Shown here: piece by piece, positions 1 to 6,785 of the stretch
How the letters are laid out: each line of letters begins with the position of its first letter
Numbering within the stretch: the stretch's first letter is position 1
Assembly (NCBI GenBank): GCA_964582225.1
Contig: CAZORA010000031.1
Location: forward strand, 1-29,915
Reading direction: 5' to 3'
Length of the DNA: 29,915 nt
Origin: Dokdonella_A sp964582225
GTDB taxonomy: Bacteria; Pseudomonadota; Gammaproteobacteria; Xanthomonadales; Rhodanobacteraceae
Translations under genes and position numbers: made by a program
The notes under the pieces: model-generated
The model's database searches: none
What the model was told of the DNA's origin: nothing
What the model saw: only the letters and a program-made list of their open reading frames with translations

Positions 1-77
1 GGAGTCCAGTGCCTTTGATTTCAAGGGCTTGAAGTCGCTGGATGCCCGCCTTCGCGGGCATGACGGGCTTGCTCAGA
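1..77. repeat. REP-like palindromic element, copy 1 (cut by window start)
   Basis: Right part of a composite palindromic element: it begins inside the GGAGTCCAG arm, passes through a spacer of about 22 nt (GCCTTTGATTTCAAGG...), then a second palindrome GATGCCCGCCTTCGCGGGC, and ends with the terminal repeat CTTGCTCAGA. It has the same organisation as the complete copy at 93-209. Intergenic, downstream of the 3' end of the minus-strand phage-shock operon. Confidence 0.75.
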
Positions 78-92
78 CATTCCCTGGGAGTA

Positions 93-209
93 TCTGAACA
101 AGTCGACACGCTCGTCACTCCCGCGAAGGCGGGAGTCCAGTGCCTTTGATTTCAATGGCTTGAAGTCGCTGGGTGCCCAGCTTTCGGGGGCATGTCGGGC
201 TTGCTCAGA
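93..209. repeat. REP/MITE-like palindromic element, copy 2 (complete)
   Basis: A 117-bp element bounded by an imperfect terminal inverted repeat, TCTGAACAAG at the left and CTTGCTCAGA at the right. Inside are two palindromes, CTCCCGCGAAGGCGGGAG near the left and a decayed TGCCCAGCTTTCGGGGGCA near the right, around a spacer of about 22 nt. The element at 5542-5659 is the same structure in reverse orientation. It encodes nothing recognisable; REP or BIME-like elements of this form are common between Xanthomonadales genes. The right palindrome has lost symmetry compared with copy 1. Confidence 0.8.
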
Positions 210-319
210 CATTTCCCTAGCATCCGCCACAGCACGACGTTGGGTAGGAGCGCCGCCATGCGCGGCCGGTTCGGGTCGCCGCGGCGATCGCGCTGGCGTG
301 ATCGGGCCCTCGGGGACGC

Positions 320-538
320 CTACAGTTTCTCGAACTCGCGCTTCAAGCTGTAGTTCTGATCAGTGACGATCTTCTCCAGCGTGCGCACGCGTTCCTCGAG
401 CGCGTCGATGCGGGCGCGACAGTCCCCGTCACCGCCCTCCAGGCGACGTTCCTTGACGCGCAGGTGCTGCTTCCAGATGCTGGCGCCGAGCGCCAAGGCG
501 ACGATCGTGACGACGAAAAGCCCACTGCTGCCCATCAT
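320..538 (-). CDS. small membrane protein of the phage-shock operon, PspB/PspC-tail-like
   Basis: A 72-residue protein with one N-terminal membrane helix (about residues 6-22), a short basic stretch (WKQHLRVKERR) and a C-terminal coiled-coil segment (about 43-72). Size and layout are those of PspB, but the last 20 residues, ending KIVTDQNYSLKREFEKL, match the tail of the PspC encoded just upstream (SYITSRRYDLERKFRDL) better than the PspB tail. The ATG overlaps the pspC stop by 4 nt, so the two are probably translationally coupled. The longer reading frame upstream is not used: it would run through pspC. It probably sits in the inner membrane as an accessory partner of PspB/PspC; that role is inferred from position. 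Confidence 0.75.
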   Translation of the reverse strand: MMGSSGLFVVTIVALALGASIWKQHLRVKERRLEGGDGDCRARIDALEERVRTLEKIVTDQNYSLKREFEKL

Positions 539-927
539 GCCTCCAGATCTCGAAACTTGCGCTCCAGATCGTAGCGCCTGGAGGTGATGTAGCTTTCCAT
601 GCGCTGCAGCCGCTGGTCCAGCTCGCGGAAGCGCTGGCGCACGTCGCGAAAGGTTCCATTGGGCGAGCGCCGTACGCTGCGCCACCAGGCTTCATCCTTG
701 TCCCAGTCGTAAGGCTGCTCTGGCTTCACCGGCAGCATGAGGCCGAGCACCACGTAGGCGACCAAGGTGATCACGTTGAGCCAGAGCAAGGCAATCACCG
801 CGAGCACGCGCACCAGAGTCACGTTCCAGCCGAAATAGTCGGCCACCCCGGCGCATACGCCCATCAGCTTGCCGCGCTTGGGGTCGCGATAGAAGCGCTG
901 CGCGCGCCATTCGTCGTCACGCCTCAT
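535..927 (-). CDS. pspC: phage shock protein C
   Basis: 130 residues. The PspC domain is clear: RGKLMGVCAGVADYFG at about 18-32, then two hydrophobic segments (about 37-50 and 52-66). The C-terminal cytoplasmic part (about 95-130) is a coiled coil ending in MESYITSRRYDLERKFRDL, the counterpart of the E. coli PspC tail. PspC is an inner-membrane sensor that works with PspB to draw PspA away from PspF under membrane stress. The ATG overlaps the stop of the preceding PspC-domain gene by 4 nt and the stop overlaps the next start by 4 nt. Of the two PspC-domain proteins here, this one has the full-length architecture, so I give it the gene symbol. Confidence 0.88.
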   Translation of the reverse strand: MRRDDEWRAQRFYRDPKRGKLMGVCAGVADYFGWNVTLVRVLAVIALLWLNVITLVAYVVLGLMLPVKPEQPYDWDKDEAWWRSVRRSPNGTFRDVRQRFRELDQRLQRMESYITSRRYDLERKFRDLEA

Positions 928-1202
928 GCCCGGCTCCTGCGCTGCGCCGAACGCCAGAAGCTGGCTTCGTCGCCCGGTCCCGCATAGCGAAGCGGGCGCT
1001 CGGGCAGCAGCACTGCAGCGACCAGATAGGCGACGATCATCGGCACGGTGAAGAAGCAGCCGGCCAACAGCGCGCCGGTCCGGAGCAACCAGCCGGGGCA
1101 GCCCAGATATTCGGCGAGCCCGGCGCATACGCCGAGCAGGATGCCGCGCTCAGCGTCGCGGAAGGGCCGGCGCTCGTCGGCGCTCGAATGCCTCGACCTC
1201 AT
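924..1202 (-). CDS. second, short PspC-domain protein
   Basis: 92 residues. It has the PspC signature ERGILLGVCAGLAEYLG at about 18-34 and two hydrophobic segments (about 37-51 and 53-67), but it stops soon after the second helix (SFWRSAQRRSRA) and has no coiled-coil tail. It is therefore shorter than canonical PspC, while the next gene carries the full version. The start ATG overlaps the pspB stop (ATGA) and its own stop overlaps the following ATG. It is probably an inner-membrane component of the same stress-sensing complex. A tandem pair of PspC-domain genes points to duplication followed by loss of the tail in one copy. Confidence 0.85.
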   Translation of the reverse strand: MRSRHSSADERRPFRDAERGILLGVCAGLAEYLGCPGWLLRTGALLAGCFFTVPMIVAYLVAAVLLPERPLRYAGPGDEASFWRSAQRRSRA

Positions 1203-1426
1203 GCCTTCTCCCTCCACTTCGGCGTGCTCGTTTCGAGAATGGTTTCCAGCGACTCGACGCGCCGCTCCAGGCGGCCGGCGAGCTGCCACAGTTCGGACAG
1301 CATGCGCTCGTCTTCGCGGCTCAGCCCTTCGGCCGTGCGGCGCTTGGTGGTGTAGTGCAGGATCAACCAGAGCGGCGCAACGAAAACGCAGAAGATCGCG
1401 ATGATCGGAACCCACAGCGCGCTCAT
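1199..1426 (-). CDS. pspB: phage shock protein B
   Basis: 75 residues, the usual PspB length. It starts MSALWVPIIAIFCVFVAPLW, one membrane helix (about 5-24), followed by LHYTTKRR and a cytoplasmic coiled coil ending SLETILETSTPKWREK, which closely parallels the E. coli PspB end (ALESILDAEHPNWRDR). PspB acts with PspC at the inner membrane to release PspF from PspA inhibition. It lies 3 nt after the pspA stop and its stop overlaps the next start, so it is in one transcript with pspA. Confidence 0.93.
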   Translation of the reverse strand: MSALWVPIIAIFCVFVAPLWLILHYTTKRRTAEGLSREDERMLSELWQLAGRLERRVESLETILETSTPKWREKA

Positions 1427-1429
1427 CGC

Positions 1430-2116
1430 TTACTCCGCGGCGTCGGAGCGCGCGCCGCCACCGGCCATGCGCTCCTTGAGCGCGGCGAGCTCGGCCTGCA
1501 CCTGATCGTCCGCCTCGAGGTCGGCGAATTCACGGTGCAGGTCGCGCTCGGCGCCGAGATCGTAGGATTCGACGCGGCCTTCCAGCTCCTCCAGGCGGCG
1601 CTCGTAGTACTCCATGCGGCCGAGCGCGTTGTTGACCCGCTCGTCGTGGATGCGCCGGCGCACCTCCAGGCGCTGACCCGCGGTGTCGTGGCGCCGCTCG
1701 AGCACCTGCTGCCGGCTGCGCGCGTCGGCCAGCTTGGCCTGCAGCGCGGCGATGTCGCCGTTCAGCTTGCTCAGGCCGCCGTCGAGCTCGTCGTGCTCGC
1801 GGTCGAGCGCCGCCAGCTCGGCGCTGACCCGCTGCTTTTCCGCCAGTGCGGCCGCCGCCAGATCGTCGCGGCCCTTGCTCACCGCGAGTTCGGCGCGCCG
1901 CTGCCACTCGTCCGCTTCCTGCTGGATACCCGCGATCCTGCGCTCGAGCTCCTTGCGGTCGGCAATTGCGCGCGCCGCGGCGGAACGCACTTCCACCAGG
2001 GTGTCTTCCATCTCCTGGATGATCAGGCGCACCACCTTGCGCGGGTTCTCCGCCTTGTCGAGCATTGCGTTGACGTTGGAATTGACGATGTCGCCGATGC
2101 GGGAAAAAACGCTCAT
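1430..2116 (-). CDS. pspA: phage shock protein A (membrane-associated PspF inhibitor, ESCRT-III-like)
   Basis: 228 residues, close to E. coli PspA (222). The start MSVFSRIGDIVNSNVNAMLD is the amphipathic membrane-binding helix typical of PspA/IM30, with the family pattern AENPRKVVRLIIQEMEDTLV after it. The rest is almost entirely long coiled-coil helices (about 30-200). PspA binds and inhibits PspF in unstressed cells; under stress it oligomerises on the inner membrane and limits proton leakage. The frame extends further upstream, but the extra residues are not PspA-like and would cross the sigma-54 promoter, so the ATG at 2116 is chosen. First gene of the operon. Confidence 0.95.
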   Translation of the reverse strand: MSVFSRIGDIVNSNVNAMLDKAENPRKVVRLIIQEMEDTLVEVRSAAARAIADRKELERRIAGIQQEADEWQRRAELAVSKGRDDLAAAALAEKQRVSAELAALDREHDELDGGLSKLNGDIAALQAKLADARSRQQVLERRHDTAGQRLEVRRRIHDERVNNALGRMEYYERRLEELEGRVESYDLGAERDLHREFADLEADDQVQAELAALKERMAGGGARSDAAE

Positions 2117-2158
2117 GTGGATGGTCTCGCCGATTGCCGTGGGGTTTGCCCTCTCCAT

Positions 2159-2174
2159 AGCAGGAGGCGTGCCA
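2159..2174 (-). promoter_or_regulatory. sigma-54 (-24/-12) promoter of pspA
   Basis: On the minus strand the sequence reads TGGCACGCCTCCTGCT. This fits the sigma-54 consensus TGGCACG-N4-TTGCW at every defined position except the first T of TTGC, with GG and GC at the required spacing. Transcription would start around 2145-2150, leaving about 30 nt before the pspA ATG. PspF, encoded divergently, is the expected activator. Its enhancer and any IHF site should lie in the AT-richer stretch of about 2190-2290; I could not define them by eye. Confidence 0.85.
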
Positions 2175-2340
2175 AGTCCCCGTAGTTCTGTAACATATTG
2201 TTTATGTGTAGGAAAGCAAAAACGTTCCGGGTCTTGAGAAATTTTCCAGAAGCGAAACAAACCATACGAAAGTCAACTACACGTCAAATCGGCTAAACTG
2301 ATCGTATGCCGGCCGACCGGCCTTCCGCACGCTCCAGTCC

Positions 2341-3399
<1,059 letters not shown>

Positions 3400-3513
3400 G
3401 GCAGCGCGGCGGCGCGGTGGCACGCATCGTGCAGCCGACCGCCCGGGTCCGGCCAGGTGTTGATCGATCAACATCCTCGCGCTTGCGCAGAAAGCGAGCC
3501 GGGCCCGCTCGGT

Positions 3514-3519
3514 TATACT
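3514..3519 (+). promoter_or_regulatory. candidate -10 element for the tRNA-Arg gene
   Basis: TATACT, one base from the consensus TATAAT, sits about 70 nt before the mature tRNA 5' end in a GC-rich context. There is no good TTGACA-like box at 16-18 nt spacing, so the call rests on the -10 alone. Confidence 0.3.
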
Positions 3520-3588
3520 GTCGCCCCGCGCCGCACTGCCGCGTGTCCTGCGTTCCCTCTCGGGCGTCCAATCCGCCCAATCCACAAC

Positions 3589-3665
3589 GCGCCTGTAGCT
3601 CAGCTGGATAGAGTACTGCCCTCCGAAGGCAGGGGTCGTGGGTTCGAATCCCGCCAGGCGCGCCA
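3589..3665 (+). tRNA. tRNA-Arg (anticodon CCG)
   Basis: 77 nt with encoded CCA. The acceptor stem GCGCCTG pairs with CAGGCGC, discriminator G, then CCA. D-arm AGCTCAGCTGGATAGAGT. Anticodon stem CTGCC/GGCAG encloses the 7-nt loop CTCCGAA, giving anticodon CCG (reads CGG). T-arm GTGGGTTCGAATCCCGC. All four arms fold without mismatches in the acceptor and anticodon stems. A run of five T follows the CCA and may help termination. Confidence 0.97.
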
Positions 3666-4139
3666 TTTTTCGCTGGCCAGGGATTTCCGCGTGTTTTCCC
3701 AGCCGCGCAGCGCAAGGTTCAGGCGCACGTAGGCGAGTCGCCAGAGCGCCGGCCACTGGGCGCGGCGGTCTTCGGCGGGCATCTGTCGCCAGCGGCTGAG
3801 GAGATTCGTCACGCTCGCTTTTCCGGTCGCCGCCACAGCGTAGCGCCTTTGCGGTGGAGCGGCGGCAGCCGCGATCGGATTTCCATTACTGCAACGCGGT
3901 GTCGCCACGGATCAGGCCTTTCGGCCCGCCAAGAAATCGTGTTTCCACTCGACGCCGCGGCAGCGCGCGGCAGCCGCAACCGGATTCACACCTCCGCCGC
4001 AGCCTGGACAGATCGGAGCCGACGTCAGGTACCACGACTCGCTTTGCCGCGCTGCACGATGGTCATGGAGCAGGACTTGAGGCAAGATCGGCGCGTGTTT
4101 GTTATAAACTCGAAAATCCGCCTTCCCGAGGAGCATCCC
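3666..4139. other. 474-bp intergenic region after tRNA-Arg, with a possible gene fragment
   Basis: No convincing complete gene. On the minus strand an open frame starting at a GTG (3812) encodes about 50 residues reading ...WRQMPAEDRRAQWPALWR... and then runs into the antisense of the tRNA. The helix-like, Arg-rich pattern might be a remnant of a real gene, but the part over the tRNA is spurious. A 19-nt sequence CGGCAGCCGC-(GA/AA)-(T/C)CGGATT occurs twice (about 3863-3881 and 3968-3986). TATAAA at 4103-4108 may be a -10 element for the fadL-type gene. TTGAGG upstream is spaced 20 nt, too far to be a good -35. Confidence 0.4.
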
Positions 4140-5480
4140 ATGCCGTCCCGTATCCATCGTTCGCGGCTCGCGTCCGGTCTTGCCGTCCTGCCGCTGGCGT
4201 TGGCGGCCGCGCTGTGGGGGCAGGATGCCTCGGCGAGCGCATTCCAGCTGAAGGAAAACAGCGTGCAGGGTCTGGGTCGTGCCTATGCGGGCGACGCGGC
4301 GGCGCCGGGTGACTGTTCGGTCGTGGTGAACAACCCGGCGGCGATGCTCGATCTCGGCGACGGTCGCTGCGTGCAGGCCGATTTGAACATCATCAACTTC
4401 TCGGCCAAGTTCCGCGGCGGCGGCGCGGACGCCTTCGGCGCGCCGCTGCGTGGCGACACTGGCGGCGACGGCGGCGTGACCAAGCCGGTGCCGGCGAGCT
4501 ACTTCACCTGGCGCATGAACGAAGACTGGGCCTTGGGCGCCGGGCTGAGCGCGCCGTTCGGCTTCGAGACCGGCTTTCGCGACGGCTGGGTCGGGCGCTA
4601 CGAGGCGCTGGACTCCAAGCTGCAGTCGATCGCGCTGACCTTTTCCGCAGCCTACAGGGTGAGCGACCAGTTCTCGCTGGGCGCGAGCCTGATCGCGCAG
4701 CGCACCAATGCCGACCTGACCCAGGCGGTCGATTTCGGCACGATTCTGGCGGGACCGACCAACGGCGCCCTGCTGCCGCAAGAGGCCGATGGCTTTGCCG
4801 GGCTGAAGGGCGACGATTGGGGCCTCGGCTTCCAGCTCGCGGCCCTGTTCAAGCCGACCGACCGCGACCGCATCGGCTTCAATTTCCACTCACAGATCAA
4901 CCACACGCTGGAAGGCACCGCCCGTTTCTACGTTCCGCAAAACATTCAGCCTCTGCTCGGCGGCGCTTTCGTCAACACGCCCGGCAAGGCGGATTACGAC
5001 ACGCCCTGGTTCGTGAATGCGAGCTGGTGGCACACGTTCAACGACCGCTTTTCGGCGGGCGTCAGCGCGAGCTTCACGCACTGGTCGAGCTTCAAGGTGC
5101 TCGATCCGGTCTACGCCAATCCGGCGCAGGCGCCGTTTGCGCGGCCGCAAACTTTCGACTGGGAGGACACCTGGTTCTTCTCGGTCGGCGGCGACTACAG
5201 GCTGAACGACCAGTGGACGCTGCGCGCCGGTATCGCCTACGACAACACGCCGACCATCGACGCCACGCGCACGCCGCGCGTGCCGGACGGCAGCCGCACC
5301 TGGCTCGCGATAGGCGTCGGCTATCAATACACCGAGGCGCTCAAGTTCGATGCCGGCTTCGTGCACCTGTGGGTGGACGACGGCAAGGTGGACCATATGA
5401 CTTCGACCTTCAGCACCCTGGTTGGGCATTTCGAGAGCTCGGGCAACGTGCTGGGCATGTCGGCGCAGTATCGCTTCTGA
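4140..5480 (+). CDS. FadL/OmpP1/TodX-family outer-membrane transporter
   Basis: 446 residues. A signal peptide (about 1-33: basic start, LAVLPLALAAALWG, then DASASA) is followed by a mature N-terminus AFQLKENSVQGLGRAYAG, the plug segment typical of this family, and NNPAAM. The rest shows alternating beta-strand patterns and ends in aromatic Phe (SAQYRF), as expected for a 14-stranded outer-membrane barrel recognised by BAM. These proteins let hydrophobic compounds, classically long-chain fatty acids, cross the outer membrane; the substrate here is unknown. The ATG at 4140 is preceded by GAGGAG and gives the signal peptide; the frame is open upstream but that part is not protein-like. Monocistronic, with its own terminator. 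Confidence 0.93.
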   Translation: MPSRIHRSRLASGLAVLPLALAAALWGQDASASAFQLKENSVQGLGRAYAGDAAAPGDCSVVVNNPAAMLDLGDGRCVQADLNIINFSAKFRGGGADAFGAPLRGDTGGDGGVTKPVPASYFTWRMNEDWALGAGLSAPFGFETGFRDGWVGRYEALDSKLQSIALTFSAAYRVSDQFSLGASLIAQRTNADLTQAVDFGTILAGPTNGALLPQEADGFAGLKGDDWGLGFQLAALFKPTDRDRIGFNFHSQINHTLEGTARFYVPQNIQPLLGGAFVNTPGKADYDTPWFVNASWWHTFNDRFSAGVSASFTHWSSFKVLDPVYANPAQAPFARPQTFDWEDTWFFSVGGDYRLNDQWTLRAGIAYDNTPTIDATRTPRVPDGSRTWLAIGVGYQYTEALKFDAGFVHLWVDDGKVDHMTSTFSTLVGHFESSGNVLGMSAQYRF

Positions 5481-5503
5481 TTCGACTGCTTTCGGGGAGG
5501 GCC

Positions 5504-5534
5504 ACGACGGGCGCCAACAGGCGCCCGTCGTTTT
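5504..5534 (+). terminator. Rho-independent terminator of the FadL-family gene
   Basis: A perfect 12-bp stem, ACGACGGGCGCC pairing with GGCGCCCGTCGT, with loop AACA and a TTTT run, starting 23 nt after the stop codon. Confidence 0.93.
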
Positions 5535-5541
5535 AGGAATG

Positions 5542-5659
5542 TCTGAACAAGCCCGTCATGCCTGCGAAGGCGGGCATCCAGAGACTTCAAGTCATGGAAA
5601 CCAAAGGCGCTGGACTCCCGCCTTCGCGGGAGTGACGAGCAAATCTCGACTTGTTCAGA
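5542..5659. repeat. REP/MITE-like palindromic element, copy 3 (complete, reverse orientation)
   Basis: A 118-bp element with perfect 10-bp terminal inverted repeats, TCTGAACAAG and CTTGTTCAGA. It holds two internal palindromes, TGCCTGCGAAGGCGGGCA and CTCCCGCCTTCGCGGGAG, around a spacer of about 22 nt. It is the reverse complement layout of the copy at 93-209. It lies between the terminator of the FadL-family gene and the 3' end of the convergent glycosyltransferase gene, 18 bp from the latter. Confidence 0.85.
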
Positions 5660-5677
5660 TCCTCCTTTGATGGCCTT

Positions 5678-6457
5678 TCATCGCCACCAGTCGAGGATCC
5701 AGGGTGCTGGCCGCATGAAGTGATGGCCGTCGTAGCGCCAGCGGCGCGCCGCGTCGGGCGGTTTCGGTTCGCCGTGAAACACGATCACGCGGGCGTCGGC
5801 GGGAAACTTGGCGGGCAGGATCAGCCGCGCCGGCCCGCGCGGCAGGCAGTTGCGCTTGAAGCTGACGCACCACTGCGCCGGCCACCAGGCCAGGCCGGCT
5901 TCCTCCAGCTGATCGATTTGCTCGCTGAGGAAGGTCTGCTCGTTGCGGTATTTCGCCGTGACGCCTTCCGGATCGCGCAGGTAGCGCTGGAATATCTGCG
6001 GGTAGCGGCCGATCTCGAAGCGCATCACCGAGGAGTTGCCGAGTCGCCGCGAGGGGTGGGTCCAGTTGTGGATGATGCAGAAGCGCCCCGGCGCCATGTC
6101 GAGCAGCAGGTCGAGTGCGCCGACCAGCACAACGTCCAGGTCCAGATAGAGGGTGGTGCCGTGGAGTGCATCGAGCTCCGGGGCAAACAGGGAAAGCTTG
6201 CGCCAGCCCTCCGCTTCGCGGCCCGCAGGAACTGGGCAGGGCGGTAGCGGCAAGGTCTCGATGTCGCGGGGAAGCTCTTGCGGACGATCCGTGATGCAGA
6301 CGAAACGGTGCGGTCGGGCGAGGTGTCGCGCGACCATGTTGCGCAGGATGACGACATAGTCGACACCGTACTTGTCGCCCCACTTCATGCAGACGACATT
6401 CACCGGCGCGCCGGTTCCGCCACGATCACTGCGAGCGTGCATCGTCGCGTCCTTCAT
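5678..6457 (-). CDS. putative glycosyltransferase with DxD motif
   Basis: 259 residues, no signal peptide or membrane helix. The N-terminal part reads VNVVCMKWGDKYGVDYVVIL (19-38), then RFVCITDRP (51-59), a pattern seen in GT-A fold, GT8-like transferases. LYLDLDVVLVG (103-113) contains the DxD motif (Asp106, Asp108) that would bind a metal and nucleotide-sugar. Later ARVIVFHGEPKP resembles the metal-binding His-Gly segment of such enzymes. Sugar donor and acceptor cannot be told. GGAGG about 7 nt before the ATG supports this start. It stands alone: no other glycan genes are nearby, and REP-like repeats flank its 3' side. Confidence 0.7.
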   Translation of the reverse strand: MKDATMHARSDRGGTGAPVNVVCMKWGDKYGVDYVVILRNMVARHLARPHRFVCITDRPQELPRDIETLPLPPCPVPAGREAEGWRKLSLFAPELDALHGTTLYLDLDVVLVGALDLLLDMAPGRFCIIHNWTHPSRRLGNSSVMRFEIGRYPQIFQRYLRDPEGVTAKYRNEQTFLSEQIDQLEEAGLAWWPAQWCVSFKRNCLPRGPARLILPAKFPADARVIVFHGEPKPPDAARRWRYDGHHFMRPAPWILDWWR

Positions 6458-6785
6458 GTGCGAGCCTCCAAGCGCTCATTGTCGCACGCGTCAGATACCA
6501 GCGGGAGTTTGCCACTCCCGCTGTGCCGGCCCAGCGGGTGAAGAACGGGTTCTTCACAAAGTGGTTCGGACCGAAGCGGCGTCGTGGCTCGTGCGACGCG
6601 GCGGGAAAGTCACTGGGCACCCGCCTGCGCGGGTGCGACGAGGAGGTTGGTGTCGCGGGTGCGACGGAGCGGGGTGCGGGTGCGATGGGTGGGTGAGGGA
6701 GTCGCTGGCTGTCGGCCTTCGCGGGTGCGGCGAGGGGGGTTGGTGCCGCAGGCTCGCGGGGTGAGCCTGCGGGGGCGGTCGGCGG
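6458..6785. other. 328-bp intergenic region rich in hairpins, no gene
   Basis: Between the glycosyltransferase start and the putA stop. Hairpins seen: AGCGGGAGT/ACTCCCGCT (6500-6522, 5-nt loop); GCACCCGC/GCGGGTGC (6617-6636, 4-nt loop), inside a motif that resembles the local REP family; and GCAGGCTC/GAGCCTGC (6748-6770), 16 nt past the putA stop. The last could be a putA terminator but lacks a T-run. The G-rich stretch 6640-6740 repeats GCGGGTGCGA-like words several times. No supported open reading frame. Confidence 0.6.
6613..6642. repeat. degenerate REP-like half-element
   Basis: CTGGGCACCCGCCTGCGCGG followed by GTGCGACGAG. It matches the CTGGATGCCCGCCTTCGCGG / GCATGACGGG module of the other elements in layout (CTGG + palindrome + GACGA), with compensating changes that keep the stem. 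The terminal TCTGAACAAG repeats are missing. Confidence 0.5.

Noticed and set aside
3849..4139. N-terminal extension of the FadL-family protein
   Set aside because: The extension would bury the signal peptide inside the protein; the ATG at 4140 has GAGGAG upstream.
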